A DNA stretch of 64,000 nt from Chryseobacterium nepalense (GCF_023195755.1 NZ_CP096203.1:1116001-1180000), one strand, 5' to 3'; numbered from the stretch's first letter, positions 43,719 through 53,299 are shown. Notes: a model not told the origin generated them from the sequence alone. Made by a program: numbers and translations.

Positions 43719-45107
43719 TTATTTAATATTATATTTTTCTGATCTGAAGCTTAATTTCTTTAATCCCTGTTGAATTTCAGGAGCATTCATGAATAATTTC
43801 CATAAAAATCCGGTTCTGTAATTTTCAATCATGGGTGCAATGGTACCCTGATCTATTGCGAGATATCTTGGGGTAAACCAGTTGTCGTAATTGATTGAAG
43901 TTGCATCATAAGGTCCGGCAGAGCCAATAAATTCAGGTTTCTGCGTATAGATGAACCTTAAAAAATCCATGGATTCTTTCGGGGTATACGGAAAACTGCT
44001 TAGTGCGGCGGTAGGCGTAATTACCCCTCTGTCATTTTTTGGAAAATGTGCGTCGTATCCCGCAGTTCCGTCGGCATTTCTGGAGTAACTTGCCGTAAGT
44101 CCCCAATAGTTTGGTCCGTATCCTTTCCATTTTTTAGGATTTTCCACACAGTAGTTATAATCGATCAGTACCTGGTTCTTATTAAGGTCAAAATAATTTT
44201 TGATTAATTTGTCTGAAAGGTTGCTGGGGTCCAGACCGATATAGGAGTAATGCGCCCAGAATAAGGGGCCTCCGTATTCTTCGGCGCCGTTATGCTTTAC
44301 GTATAAAGGAAGTCCGTATTTTGTTTTGTCTGAAAGATAGGTTCCGTTTCTTGTCCAGCCTTTGTAATAGGTTTCCGCATCAATTGGATAAGTCGGTGAC
44401 GATGCCGCTAAAATATAGGTAATCAGGCATTCGTTGTAGCCTTCAAGTGGAAAATTCATTTCCCATCCATAATTGGGTGACCAATGCCAATATAATACTT
44501 TTTCCCCACCTTTGGTATACCAGTTCCACTGAATTCCTTTCCAGAGATCATCACATTTTTGGGCTAGCGCTTTTTCTTCGGCATTTCCGTTTTTGAAATA
44601 CTCGCGCACCATTAAAATCCCCGATGTTAAAAATGCCGTTTCTACAAGGTCTCCGCCATTGTCTTTTTTGCCGAAAGGAACTGTTTTACCGGTTTCACCG
44701 TTGATCCAGTGTGACCAGGCTCCCTTGTGGCGATCTGCTTTTGCAAGAAAATCCATCATTACGGTTAATCTTTTCACCGCTTCTTTTCTTGGTACAAAAC
44801 CTCTTTCAACGCCCACCAAAACGGTAGCCAGACCAAAGCCCGAACCACCAGTGGTAATGACATGTTTGTCGTTATCGGGGTAAATATTGTCTTCATGATA
44901 ACGCTCACGTCCAAGCTTAGAGTTGGGTTCTGCATAATCCCAGAAATATTTTAATGCATCTTTCTGCACCCTGTCCATTAATTGTTCATCTGTGATATCA
45001 TTCTTCACGATTTGAGGTTTCGGGGTCTGCTGTTGCGGAGCTTGCGAATTTTTGCATGAAACCGTGAATAAAGATATTAAAGCGATAGATGCTATTATCC
45101 TCTTCAT
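43719..45107 (-). CDS. GH144-like endo-beta-1,2-glucanase lipoprotein, copy 2 (glucoamylase-like PF10091)
   Basis: A 462-residue lipoprotein with lipobox FTVSC. The residues after Cys (KNSQAP) lack the paired acidic residues of surface lipoproteins. The alpha/alpha-barrel domain covers about 35-455 with KYFWDYAEPNSKLGRERY, TTGGSGFGLATVLVGVERG, DNGGDLVETAFL and YLAIDQGTIAPMIENYRTG. Bacteroidota relatives were assigned to GH144, endo-beta-1,2-glucanases, although the family name in older databases is glucoamylase-like. It is closely related to the gene just upstream (17-base gap), so a tandem duplication is clear. Substrate remains an inference. Confidence 0.88.
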   Translation of the reverse strand: MKRIIASIALISLFTVSCKNSQAPQQQTPKPQIVKNDITDEQLMDRVQKDALKYFWDYAEPNSKLGRERYHEDNIYPDNDKHVITTGGSGFGLATVLVGVERGFVPRKEAVKRLTVMMDFLAKADRHKGAWSHWINGETGKTVPFGKKDNGGDLVETAFLTSGILMVREYFKNGNAEEKALAQKCDDLWKGIQWNWYTKGGEKVLYWHWSPNYGWEMNFPLEGYNECLITYILAASSPTYPIDAETYYKGWTRNGTYLSDKTKYGLPLYVKHNGAEEYGGPLFWAHYSYIGLDPSNLSDKLIKNYFDLNKNQVLIDYNYCVENPKKWKGYGPNYWGLTASYSRNADGTAGYDAHFPKNDRGVITPTAALSSFPYTPKESMDFLRFIYTQKPEFIGSAGPYDATSINYDNWFTPRYLAIDQGTIAPMIENYRTGFLWKLFMNAPEIQQGLKKLSFRSEKYNIK

Positions 45108-45124
45108 AATTTAATTTTTATTTT

Positions 45125-46516
45125 TTAAAATCCATACTGTGTAGAGTGGAAGCCTAGCTTAATAAGCCCCTGTTTCACATCTGGAGCATTCATAAACAAC
45201 TGCCATAAAAACTGATTTTTATAGTTTTCTACCATTGGCGCGATTGTACCCTGGTCTATCGCCAGATATCTTGGCGTTACCCAATTGTAATGAACCGAGT
45301 ATGCATCGTATGGTCCTGCAACACCAATATATTTGCTGTAATTTTCATTATATAAAAATCTAAGTACATTCATACTTTCAGTAGGTGTATAAGGCATATC
45401 TGATAGTGCTGCTGTAGGCGAAATAACACCTAAATCATTATTTGGCTGATGAGCAGCATACCCTGTAGATCCGTCCGTATTTCTTGAATAACTTGCGGTA
45501 AGTCCCCAGCTTTTTGAATTGTACCCCAGCCAACCTTTAGGGTTTGTTAAACAGTACTGATACATAATTCTGGCGTGGTTAGTGGTTGCTTCTCCATAAT
45601 TTACATATTCGTCAGAAAGCCCCCTTGGGTCAAGGCCTAAAAAAGAATAATGTGACCAGAACATCGGCCCTACTGTTCCATTTGCTCCGTTATGGTTTAC
45701 AATAACCGGGATTCCATATTGCGTGGCGGTACTTTTAATGTTTCCGTTTCTAGCCCAACCCTGTTGATAAACGGGCTTATCTATGGAATAATTTGGTGAA
45801 GCAGCAGCCAACACATAGGTAATCAATGTTTCATCAAAGCCCTTCAGCTGCATATTCATCTGAAAATTATAATTTGGCGACCAATGCCAATAGAGTACAT
45901 TTTCTCCTTTTGTATACCAATTCCATTCAATTCCTTTCCATAGAGTGTCTGCTTTTTGAGATAGTGCTAATTCTGAGGTATCAGAAGAATTTTTAAAATA
46001 TTCCCTTACACAGATTAGACCTTGTGCCAAAAATGCCGTTTCCACAAGATCTCCTCCATTATCCATTGTACTAAACGGAATAACCTGTCCGGATGTTCCG
46101 TTCATCCAATGGGGCCATGCTCCATGGAAGCGGTCGGCATTCTGTAGAAAGTTAAGTGAAGTTGTAAGTCTCGAAACAGCCTCTGCTCTTGAGATATAAC
46201 CGTTTTTAATTCCTACCAGAATAGTCATCAATCCGAAACCTGATCCTCCTGTAGTTACCACATTTGCATCCTGAGATGTATTATCGGTATGGTATCTTTC
46301 TCTGGCCAGCTTTGAATTTGTTTCTGCATAATCCCAAAAATATTTTAAAACATCTTTCTGAACCATTTCGATAAGTTGTGGATCTGTATAATTGTTGGGT
46401 GTTTCGGTATTACCACCGATTGGTGTTCCGGAACTTGCCGGTGTATCATCTGAAGAGCAAGAATTTAATAAAATTCCGATGAATACTATTGAAGCTATCA
46501 TTTTTCTCATATTCAA
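45125..46516 (-). CDS. GH144-like endo-beta-1,2-glucanase lipoprotein, copy 1 (glucoamylase-like PF10091)
   Basis: A 463-residue lipoprotein with lipobox ILLNSC followed by SSDDTP, which has the acidic pair expected of a lipoprotein exported to the cell surface. The catalytic domain (about 45-460) repeats the blocks of copy 2: KYFWDYAETNSKLARERY, TTGGSGFGLMTILVGI, DNGGDLVETAFL and YLAIDQGTIAPMVENYKNQ. An internal repeat is not seen. The gene lies after an intrinsic terminator that follows the LamG gene, so its level may depend on readthrough or on a second promoter. It probably makes the first surface cut of the polymer. Confidence 0.88.
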   Translation of the reverse strand: MNMRKMIASIVFIGILLNSCSSDDTPASSGTPIGGNTETPNNYTDPQLIEMVQKDVLKYFWDYAETNSKLARERYHTDNTSQDANVVTTGGSGFGLMTILVGIKNGYISRAEAVSRLTTSLNFLQNADRFHGAWPHWMNGTSGQVIPFSTMDNGGDLVETAFLAQGLICVREYFKNSSDTSELALSQKADTLWKGIEWNWYTKGENVLYWHWSPNYNFQMNMQLKGFDETLITYVLAAASPNYSIDKPVYQQGWARNGNIKSTATQYGIPVIVNHNGANGTVGPMFWSHYSFLGLDPRGLSDEYVNYGEATTNHARIMYQYCLTNPKGWLGYNSKSWGLTASYSRNTDGSTGYAAHQPNNDLGVISPTAALSDMPYTPTESMNVLRFLYNENYSKYIGVAGPYDAYSVHYNWVTPRYLAIDQGTIAPMVENYKNQFLWQLFMNAPDVKQGLIKLGFHSTQYGF

Positions 46517-46520
46517 ATAT

Positions 46521-46549
46521 ATAAAAAAAGAGCCTAATTACAGGCTCTT
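46521..46549 (-). terminator. Intrinsic terminator inside the PUL, after the LamG gene
   Basis: Stem AAGAGCCT (46528-46535) with AGGCTCTT (46542-46549) and loop AATTAC. On the minus strand TTTTTTATAT follows. It lies 6 bases after the stop of the LamG gene and before the GH144 gene, so it would reduce transcription of the hydrolases relative to susCD-lamG. Confidence 0.82.
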
Positions 46550-46555
46550 CTAAGA

Positions 46556-47536
46556 TTATCTTCCGTCTTTTTCAAGTTTATATAACGCGATTACATCAGA
46601 ACTTTTCAAAGCCACATTATATATCCTGAATTCATCCAGCTGTCCAGCGTAACTTGTTGCCCAGTCCTGCTGTGATCCGTTATTTTGCGGTGGTACGGTT
46701 TCAAATTGGTGTGACCCAAAAACCACTTTTCCATTCGTTCCTCCCATTTGGAAGTTACCGTATCCGGGAGCATTGGCTGGATTGCTCGCACCGCCAGGAT
46801 CTGAAGCAAACCATGTTGCAGCTCCACCAAGCTCTCCTCCAGCAGGGGAATAAGCAAATCCGTCAAGATTTTTAGCTGCTTCACCATCTTGATATACATA
46901 GCATTTGCTTGTGTTAGCATCATAAGCGAAAACTACATGAACCCATTTTCCTTTATATCCATCAAGGTTTGCTATAACACCCTGTCCTTTCCAGGAAACT
47001 CCTGTTCTGCTATTTTCAACACCCAATTTAAGTCTTATCCTGTTTGGTTTGGATGCATCCGGATTTTCTAAGAATAGATTAATACCTCCCCAGAATTCGG
47101 TTGGACGAACTATAGTAAAAATACCTTGTGCACCTTTACCTTGTCCCGGAGTTGCAGGATCTACCGTACCATCACTTTTCATCCAGAAAGCAATTGTAAA
47201 ACTATTCAGACCTGTAATCGCAGTTGTAGCATTAGCAACAGAATACTTCATTTCTGAGGAAGAGCCATTATAAGCCATTCCTTTTACACCTGAGGTATAC
47301 GCAACACCCTGTGGCATTTGCCCCGTAATATTATTTATTTTATCACTTAAGTTATTTTCGAAACTTAATTTTGCAACAAGATTACCGGATGCTACTTCGT
47401 CTGAATTTTGATATCCTCCAATAGAAGAATATGGTATTGGCGGATTGTCTTTGTCAATACTATCTTCACAGCTGATAGCAGTTATACTAAATAAAAATGC
47501 TGCTGCTATATATTTAATTAAATTTATATTTTTCAT
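46556..47536 (-). CDS. LamG-domain surface lipoprotein (glycan-binding candidate)
   Basis: A 326-residue lipoprotein with lipobox AISC followed by EDSIDKD, an acidic surface-export signal. A concanavalin-like LamG/laminin-G_3 domain covers about 50-320: LSFENNLSDKINNITG, LNSFTIAFWMKSDGT, KGKWVHVVFAYDANTSKCYVYQDG (quoted in part: KWVHVVFAYDANTSKCYVY) and YAGQLDEFRIYNVALKSSDV. It follows susD by 18 bases. The position after susD is where surface glycan-binding proteins are encoded in such loci, so this is probably one. Confidence 0.88.
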   Translation of the reverse strand: MKNINLIKYIAAAFLFSITAISCEDSIDKDNPPIPYSSIGGYQNSDEVASGNLVAKLSFENNLSDKINNITGQMPQGVAYTSGVKGMAYNGSSSEMKYSVANATTAITGLNSFTIAFWMKSDGTVDPATPGQGKGAQGIFTIVRPTEFWGGINLFLENPDASKPNRIRLKLGVENSRTGVSWKGQGVIANLDGYKGKWVHVVFAYDANTSKCYVYQDGEAAKNLDGFAYSPAGGELGGAATWFASDPGGASNPANAPGYGNFQMGGTNGKVVFGSHQFETVPPQNNGSQQDWATSYAGQLDEFRIYNVALKSSDVIALYKLEKDGR

Positions 47537-47554
47537 CTGTATACATTATTAATA

Positions 47555-49018
47555 TTAATAACCTGGGTTTTGCTGAGACATTCCCTTTGATTCATCGATA
47601 AATGACTGTGGAATTGGAAATAATTCATGTCTACCAACAACAAAGGTTTTACCATTTGCAGCCATAGCAGCTTGTGCTTGTCCAGTTCTTACAAGATCAA
47701 ACCAACGATCATGCTCAAAAGCTAATTCTAATCTTCTTTCATTCCAAATAGCAGTTCTCATGGCAGCTTGGGTAGTAGCGGTAGTATTTGCAAGCCCTGC
47801 TCTTGATCTAACTTGATTTAAATATGTTGCAGCATTATTAGTCTGCCCTGTTTCATTTAGAGCTTCAGCCTTCATTAATAAAACTTCTGAGTATCGTAAA
47901 TATCTAATATTTGCGTCGGAATCATCCGAACCAGTAAATGCAGATGAATAAGCTTTGTAATTATAATACGGGTTTTCCACAGTAGCTGGAACTACTCTAC
48001 CATCGTATAATGTTGAGTTTCTGAAAATAATTGTAGCATCTCTTCTTTCAGTATCTCCAGCAGCATTGAAAGCATCTACTAAGCTTTGAGATGGTGTATT
48101 AAAGCCCCACCCCCAGCCACCAGCTCCTCTAGCGCCCTGAACTTGTGAATATTGCTGAATACCAGGCATTGAAGCGCCACCAAAACCTTGAATCTCGAAA
48201 ATAGATTCTGCATTATTTTCTCCAGATACCTTGTATATATCCTGAAAATTTGGAGTCAATGAATAACCTACTACCTGATCGCAATTTTCCGAAACTTTTT
48301 GCCAGTTTTTCTGATATAAATAAACTTTAGCTAACAAGGCATAAGCGGCTCCTTTACTAGCCCTGCCCACATCAGCCCCAGAATATGCACTCTTTGCAGG
48401 CAATGCGGCAATTGCATCTTCTAAATCTTTAACAATAAATGCATAAACCTCCTCTTTTGATTTTCTGGTTAATAACATCTTACGATCTTCCTCATTGTTT
48501 GAATCTGCAATTCTATCAACAATTGGAACTCCTCCCCAACCTTTAACAAGTGTAAAGTACATAAATGCTCTTAGGAATTTTACTTCACCAATTAATCTGT
48601 TTCTTAACTGCGGATTTGCCTGATCAAGCATAGGAATAAACTTGAGAGCTTGATTCGCTCTATTTATACCTTTATAGTTAGCTCTCCAAACTTCGTTAAA
48701 AGATCCCGTAGTGGGTGTGATATTTAAAGCATCTATTAAATCTTTATCTGAACCTGAATCTCCAGGAGAAGAACCTTTATCTGCATCATCAGTAATTATA
48801 CTTGTAATACCAATCCATGAGAAGGTACTCATATCCCAATCTAAAAACTTTGCGTATACAGCTGTTACAAAGCTCTTTGCTCCTTCATCATTATTATATA
48901 AAGATAAATCTTGAGTAGATACACTTGCCGTTGGTGTAACATCCAACTCATCATTACAGCTATTCAAAAATAATCCTGACAAAGCTATAACTGATAATAT
49001 TATTATTTTTTTATTCAT
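47555..49018 (-). CDS. SusD/RagB family nutrient-binding lipoprotein
   Basis: A 487-residue surface lipoprotein. The lipobox LFLNSC is followed by NDELDV, a typical surface-export signal. Tetratricopeptide-like helices of the SusD fold cover about 90-230 (WRANYKGINRANQALKFI, FMYFTLVKGWGGVPIV). The C-terminal RagB/SusD domain is at about 270-487 and ends with ELAFEHDRWFDLVRTGQA and a GRHELFPIPQ block. It caps the SusC transporter encoded 10 bases upstream and delivers oligosaccharides to it. The closing region is complete. Confidence 0.95.
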   Translation of the reverse strand: MNKKIIILSVIALSGLFLNSCNDELDVTPTASVSTQDLSLYNNDEGAKSFVTAVYAKFLDWDMSTFSWIGITSIITDDADKGSSPGDSGSDKDLIDALNITPTTGSFNEVWRANYKGINRANQALKFIPMLDQANPQLRNRLIGEVKFLRAFMYFTLVKGWGGVPIVDRIADSNNEEDRKMLLTRKSKEEVYAFIVKDLEDAIAALPAKSAYSGADVGRASKGAAYALLAKVYLYQKNWQKVSENCDQVVGYSLTPNFQDIYKVSGENNAESIFEIQGFGGASMPGIQQYSQVQGARGAGGWGWGFNTPSQSLVDAFNAAGDTERRDATIIFRNSTLYDGRVVPATVENPYYNYKAYSSAFTGSDDSDANIRYLRYSEVLLMKAEALNETGQTNNAATYLNQVRSRAGLANTTATTQAAMRTAIWNERRLELAFEHDRWFDLVRTGQAQAAMAANGKTFVVGRHELFPIPQSFIDESKGMSQQNPGY

Positions 49019-49028
49019 GACTTACAAT

Positions 49029-51845
49029 TTAAAATTTTACATTAACCCCAAATACAAATGATCTCACAGTTGGATATGCATCTAATTCAATACCTGCACT
49101 TCCGTATGGATTATTATCTCCTGGTAATTCAGAAGTAAATCCTGAGAATTTTTGGCTTATAAAAGGATTAATTGCATTTACATATAAACGTATTGTTTTA
49201 ATTGATTTTAATTTTGTATCAATATTATATCCTAAAGTAATATTATTTACTCTGAAAAAATCTCCAGACTCTAAATAATAATTAGATGCGATCGGAACTG
49301 AATTAAATGGAGCCGGGTTTTCAGCTGAAGTATTATTTGGAGTCCAAAAATCATTTGCAACATTGTACTCTATATTTTCTCCAGAAAACCTTTGTGCCTT
49401 TTTACCATTATAAACTTTAAAGCCAAATGCTCCATAACCATTTACTGATAAATCTACATTTTTATATTTTAGATTGATATTAATACCTAAAGTAGATTTA
49501 GGAATATAAGATCCGAAGAATTTTCTGTCATCTGCATCTGCCGCACCGCTTTTACCATCTCCATCAGTATCCACGTAAATAAAATTTCCATTAGCATCAT
49601 ATCCAGCTACTTCCCATAAATAAAAGCTTCCCAGAGACTGCCCTAGTGTTTTTTCTGATAAAAGTTTTGTCCACTGTCCATTTCCTAAGCTCCCACCATT
49701 GATGTCATTTACATTTTCATCACCAAGCTTATCTAAAGTATTTTTATTAAATGAATAATTTGCATTGATTGAGTAAGAAAAATCCTGACCAATTCTATCT
49801 CCCCAACCTAAAGATATCTCAATACCTTTATTTGTAACTTGACCTAAATGAGAATAACCTGCTTCTTCCAAACCTGTAGTACTAATAGGTGTAGCCTGGA
49901 GAATTAGATTATCAGTAACCTTTTTATATAAATCAATTGTCCCTGTTAATCTTCTATCCAACATCTCAAAATCTAGCCCAATATTGCTACCTTTAACTAT
50001 TTCCCAAGATAAATTCGGATCAAAATATCTTACCAATGTTGTTCCTCCATTATTCGCAACTCCATTGAAGTAATAATTGTAATTTTGACCTGTTGCGAAA
50101 GGCAAGAAGTTAAGTGGTACATTTTGGTTTCCTAATTTACCCCAGCCACCTCTCAACTTTAATAGATTTAAGAAAGAAACATCTTTTAAGAAATCTTCTT
50201 CAGATACAACCCAACCAGCACCAAAAGAAGGGAATGTTCCCCATCTGTTATCTTTTGTAAATTGAGAAGAACCGTCTCTTCTTATAGTTGCTGTCAATAA
50301 ATATTTATTCATTAACTTATATTGAGCTCTTCCGAAATAAGATAATGTTCTAGCATCATTTGCTTTTACTGAGTTTAAGGTAGCCAAATTATTACCTGCA
50401 TAATTAGTCCCGTCAAGATTCCAGTAATTACTGTTTTCTAAGACATTATTTCTTGTATATGCTACAGATTCTGCTCCAGTAAAGACTGTAAGTTCAGTAC
50501 CTACCGTAGCCTCAATATCATGAACTCCAAACTTTCTATTATATGTTAAATAGTTTGTGATTGCATAATTAAAATCATTTGATCTATTATTTGTTAAAGT
50601 ATTGATTGGATCAGATGGATTATATTGGGCTAAAGTTCTTGTAGGGTCATTAGCTAGCCAAATCTGTCTGGTTGGAGTATAGTTATAGCTTTTTGCGTTA
50701 TTATACTGTCCTGAAAACTGTCCTGTATACTTAAGTCCTTTAAATATATCTACATCTAATTTTGCACTCCCTTGTAACTGAAAATCATTATTTCTTTGAT
50801 TATTGAAATTTAATTGTGCAACCGGATTACCAACATTATTAAATGAAGAACCTGTTGTTGAAGCAAAACCATCTGCTCCTACAAAAGAAACACCATACTG
50901 CCCCGTTCCAAAATAAACAGGAACTATAGGCGATTGCTTATAAGCAGCAGTAAAAGCACTTAATGGTTTTGGAGTGACATTAAAAAAAGCAACACTTAAC
51001 GTCTGAGTAAGCGTTACACCTTTGGCTATTTTAAACTCATTGTTGGTTCTTACTGTAGTTCTGTTATAATCTGTACCTTTAAGAATTGATTTTTCATCAT
51101 AATTACTTGCACTGAAGAAATACTTTGCATTTTCTGAAGAACCTGAAACTGAAACATTATGTTGATTGTATATACCTACTCTTGTTATTTCATCAAACCA
51201 ATCTGTATTTACAGGTTGATCCTGAGAAAATTTCGTAGTTCCTAACGCTGTATTAGTATAGTAAGAAAACAGATTACTACCAGCCATTTTCACCTTTTTA
51301 AGAGGTGTTCTTACTCCTATAAATCCATCATATTCTACAGAAATACCTTTACCTCTACCACTCTTTGTAGTAATGATTACAACTCCATTTGCTCCTCTAT
51401 TACCGTAAATTGCTAAAGCTGATGCATCTTTTAGAACGTCGTAAGTAAGAATATCATTAGTATTGATATTAGAAATACCACCAACCATCATTCCATCTAC
51501 CACATAAAGTGGTTCTCTTCCACCAAGTGCTGTTCCTAAACCCCTAATAACAATTGAAGGTGTTGAACCGGGCAAATCCGATGCAGAAACCTGAACACCA
51601 GCAGCTTTACCTTGAATAGCCTGAGTTGGATTTAACACTTTTGTTTTGCTGACTTCTTCCGCGCTAATAGAGCTAATTGCTGCAGTATTGTCAACTTTCC
51701 TTCTACTACCATATCCAATCATCACCACTTCCTCAATCTTCTGTTCTTTCGCAACAGTATCATTTGGTGTGGTTTGTGCATTGACATTCATACCGAAGTA
51801 TAAAACAGCAATGAGACATGAATACTTTAAATCACGTTGTTTCAT
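49029..51845 (-). CDS. SusC/RagA family TonB-dependent outer membrane transporter
   Basis: An outer-membrane importer of 938 residues for oligosaccharides, powered by TonB. Signal peptide to NVNA/QTTP. The TonB box and plug begin at once (KIEEVVMIGYGSRRK), so the N-terminal carboxypeptidase-like domain usual in SusC is absent. The plug runs to about 200 (SVEYDGFIGVRTPLKKV marks its end) and the barrel to the C-terminal VRSFVFGVNVKF, which has the terminal Phe. The start at 51845 was preferred to 51932, because the longer frame adds no signal-like sequence. It is the first gene of the locus and pairs with the SusD gene. Confidence 0.95.
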   Translation of the reverse strand: MKQRDLKYSCLIAVLYFGMNVNAQTTPNDTVAKEQKIEEVVMIGYGSRRKVDNTAAISSISAEEVSKTKVLNPTQAIQGKAAGVQVSASDLPGSTPSIVIRGLGTALGGREPLYVVDGMMVGGISNINTNDILTYDVLKDASALAIYGNRGANGVVIITTKSGRGKGISVEYDGFIGVRTPLKKVKMAGSNLFSYYTNTALGTTKFSQDQPVNTDWFDEITRVGIYNQHNVSVSGSSENAKYFFSASNYDEKSILKGTDYNRTTVRTNNEFKIAKGVTLTQTLSVAFFNVTPKPLSAFTAAYKQSPIVPVYFGTGQYGVSFVGADGFASTTGSSFNNVGNPVAQLNFNNQRNNDFQLQGSAKLDVDIFKGLKYTGQFSGQYNNAKSYNYTPTRQIWLANDPTRTLAQYNPSDPINTLTNNRSNDFNYAITNYLTYNRKFGVHDIEATVGTELTVFTGAESVAYTRNNVLENSNYWNLDGTNYAGNNLATLNSVKANDARTLSYFGRAQYKLMNKYLLTATIRRDGSSQFTKDNRWGTFPSFGAGWVVSEEDFLKDVSFLNLLKLRGGWGKLGNQNVPLNFLPFATGQNYNYYFNGVANNGGTTLVRYFDPNLSWEIVKGSNIGLDFEMLDRRLTGTIDLYKKVTDNLILQATPISTTGLEEAGYSHLGQVTNKGIEISLGWGDRIGQDFSYSINANYSFNKNTLDKLGDENVNDINGGSLGNGQWTKLLSEKTLGQSLGSFYLWEVAGYDANGNFIYVDTDGDGKSGAADADDRKFFGSYIPKSTLGININLKYKNVDLSVNGYGAFGFKVYNGKKAQRFSGENIEYNVANDFWTPNNTSAENPAPFNSVPIASNYYLESGDFFRVNNITLGYNIDTKLKSIKTIRLYVNAINPFISQKFSGFTSELPGDNNPYGSAGIELDAYPTVRSFVFGVNVKF

Positions 51846-52275
51846 ATAGTTATTTTTTATTCGTACAATCATAGTGATGGAAAAAATGCCTGATTTTTTC
51901 CTGCTTATCATGAAAATATCGCATATTCTCACAAAAAGACATTAGTCAAAATTATAAAAATATCTTGAACAATGTTAATTTTACTTAATGTTTTTATACT
52001 TTAGTTAAAACATCAATTTGTATAAAATAGAGATAATATTTCCATTTTAAAAAAGATATTCAAGTTTTAGTTTAAAATAGCTATTATACTTAATCACAAG
52101 ATCTGTTTTTAACAAAAAATATTTATTTTTAATATTTAGTTCAAATCAAAAATAATTTATCCTCATACTAATTTTTTAACATTCTCAATATTCACTATTA
52201 TAAAATTTGTTAAAACAATATTTGTAATTAAATTTGGTTTATTATTTGAGAATATATTTATTTTTAATCATTACA
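51846..52275. promoter_or_regulatory. Divergent AT-rich control region of susC and the DUF4197 gene
   Basis: This 430-base gap holds no credible gene. On the minus strand TAATTTTG at 51947-51954 matches the -7 consensus TAnnTTTG, and would give susC a leader of about 95 bases. A TTG lies 15 bases upstream of it, short for a -33 element. No operator or inverted repeat is obvious, and no SusR, ECF sigma/anti-sigma or hybrid two-component gene is near. Confidence 0.5.
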
Positions 52276-52953
52276 ATGAAAAAATACATCATCGCTGCTG
52301 CCTTTATTATAGGTACTGGAGCTGTCATCAATACATCAGTGCAGTCTTGCACTACATTGGCAACGTCAGATCTCGGTTTGTCGGTTATTAAAAGATTACT
52401 TCTGAACGGAATAGATAAAGGAGTGAACATCTACAGCAACAGAGACGCTTTTCTGCAAAATAACATGGTAGACAAGGCTCTTCCTAAACAGCTGCGGGAA
52501 ATCAATTCTATGCTTGAAAAAGTAGCACCTTCACTGGTAGCTAAAGAGAGAGAATATATTGCAGACGCAGCCGTCTATACCGTAAATATTTCAAAACCTA
52601 TTCTTGTAAATGCCGTAAACAGCCTTAATGCTCAGGATGTTACAAGAATCATCCAGGGAGAAAAAGGGACAGCCACACTTATCCTGAAGGAAAAGACATC
52701 ACAACAGCTTATCGCCACAATTACGCCGAAAGTTGAAGAGCAGCTGAACCAATATGGCATTACAAGAAGCATCAATACAGCCTTATCAGGAAGTAATCTT
52801 CTGAATGGCCTGCTTGGAGGGAGTAAAACTACGGTAAATTCCGGCGGACTGAGTCAGATGGCTTCTGAGCAACTGGTGAACGGTCTGTTTAACATTATTG
52901 AAGATTACGAGATTCAGAATTCCAGATCGCTTTTAGGCCCACTTGGAAAGTAG
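52276..52953 (+). CDS. DUF4197 domain lipoprotein
   Basis: A 225-residue protein. The signal peptide ends in a lipobox SVQSC, and the next residues TTLATS carry no surface-export signal. The DUF4197 domain covers about 40-225: LLLNGIDKGVNIYSNRDAF, KALPKQLREINSMLEKVAP and IEDYEIQNSRSLLGPLG. The helical family is found in many Gram-negative bacteria and has no established function. The ATG at 52276 was preferred to 52234, because it begins the signal peptide. A DUF493 gene follows 40 bases later. Confidence 0.88.
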   Translation: MKKYIIAAAFIIGTGAVINTSVQSCTTLATSDLGLSVIKRLLLNGIDKGVNIYSNRDAFLQNNMVDKALPKQLREINSMLEKVAPSLVAKEREYIADAAVYTVNISKPILVNAVNSLNAQDVTRIIQGEKGTATLILKEKTSQQLIATITPKVEEQLNQYGITRSINTALSGSNLLNGLLGGSKTTVNSGGLSQMASEQLVNGLFNIIEDYEIQNSRSLLGPLGK

Positions 52954-52993
52954 AAAAATTTTCGTTATATTTATATATTATTTACAACTGGAG

Positions 52994-53299
52994 ATGGATA
53001 TTTTACAAGGAAATCAACATGCAAGTCCGGATGATTTTTACAATTCATTAAGGACAAAACTGGAAGATCATCATGATTTTCCGGAAGATTATTTATTCAA
53101 ATTTATTATTCCGACCGATCAGGCAAAACTTACCGAAATTTACCGGGTTTTTGACGGGATTAAATTTACTTTGGGAAACAGGGAAAGTAAAAACGGAAAA
53201 TATACAGCCTGCAACATCAATGCATTTGTATTGGATGCCAATCAGGTAGTCACTATTTATAAGGAAGTAGCCAAGATAGAAGGCGTTATTCTACTATAA
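52994..53299 (+). CDS. DUF493 family protein (YbeD-like)
   Basis: A small cytoplasmic protein of 101 residues with the ferredoxin-like fold of DUF493. Typical features are FPEDYLFKFIIPTDQAKLTE, SKNGKYTACNINAFVLDAN and the closing EVAKIEGVILL. In E. coli the relative YbeD has an unproven link with lipoate metabolism, but no lipoate gene lies here. The longer frame from 52943 overlaps the DUF4197 gene and adds unlikely sequence. The gene is followed by a clear terminator. Confidence 0.85.
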   Translation: MDILQGNQHASPDDFYNSLRTKLEDHHDFPEDYLFKFIIPTDQAKLTEIYRVFDGIKFTLGNRESKNGKYTACNINAFVLDANQVVTIYKEVAKIEGVILL

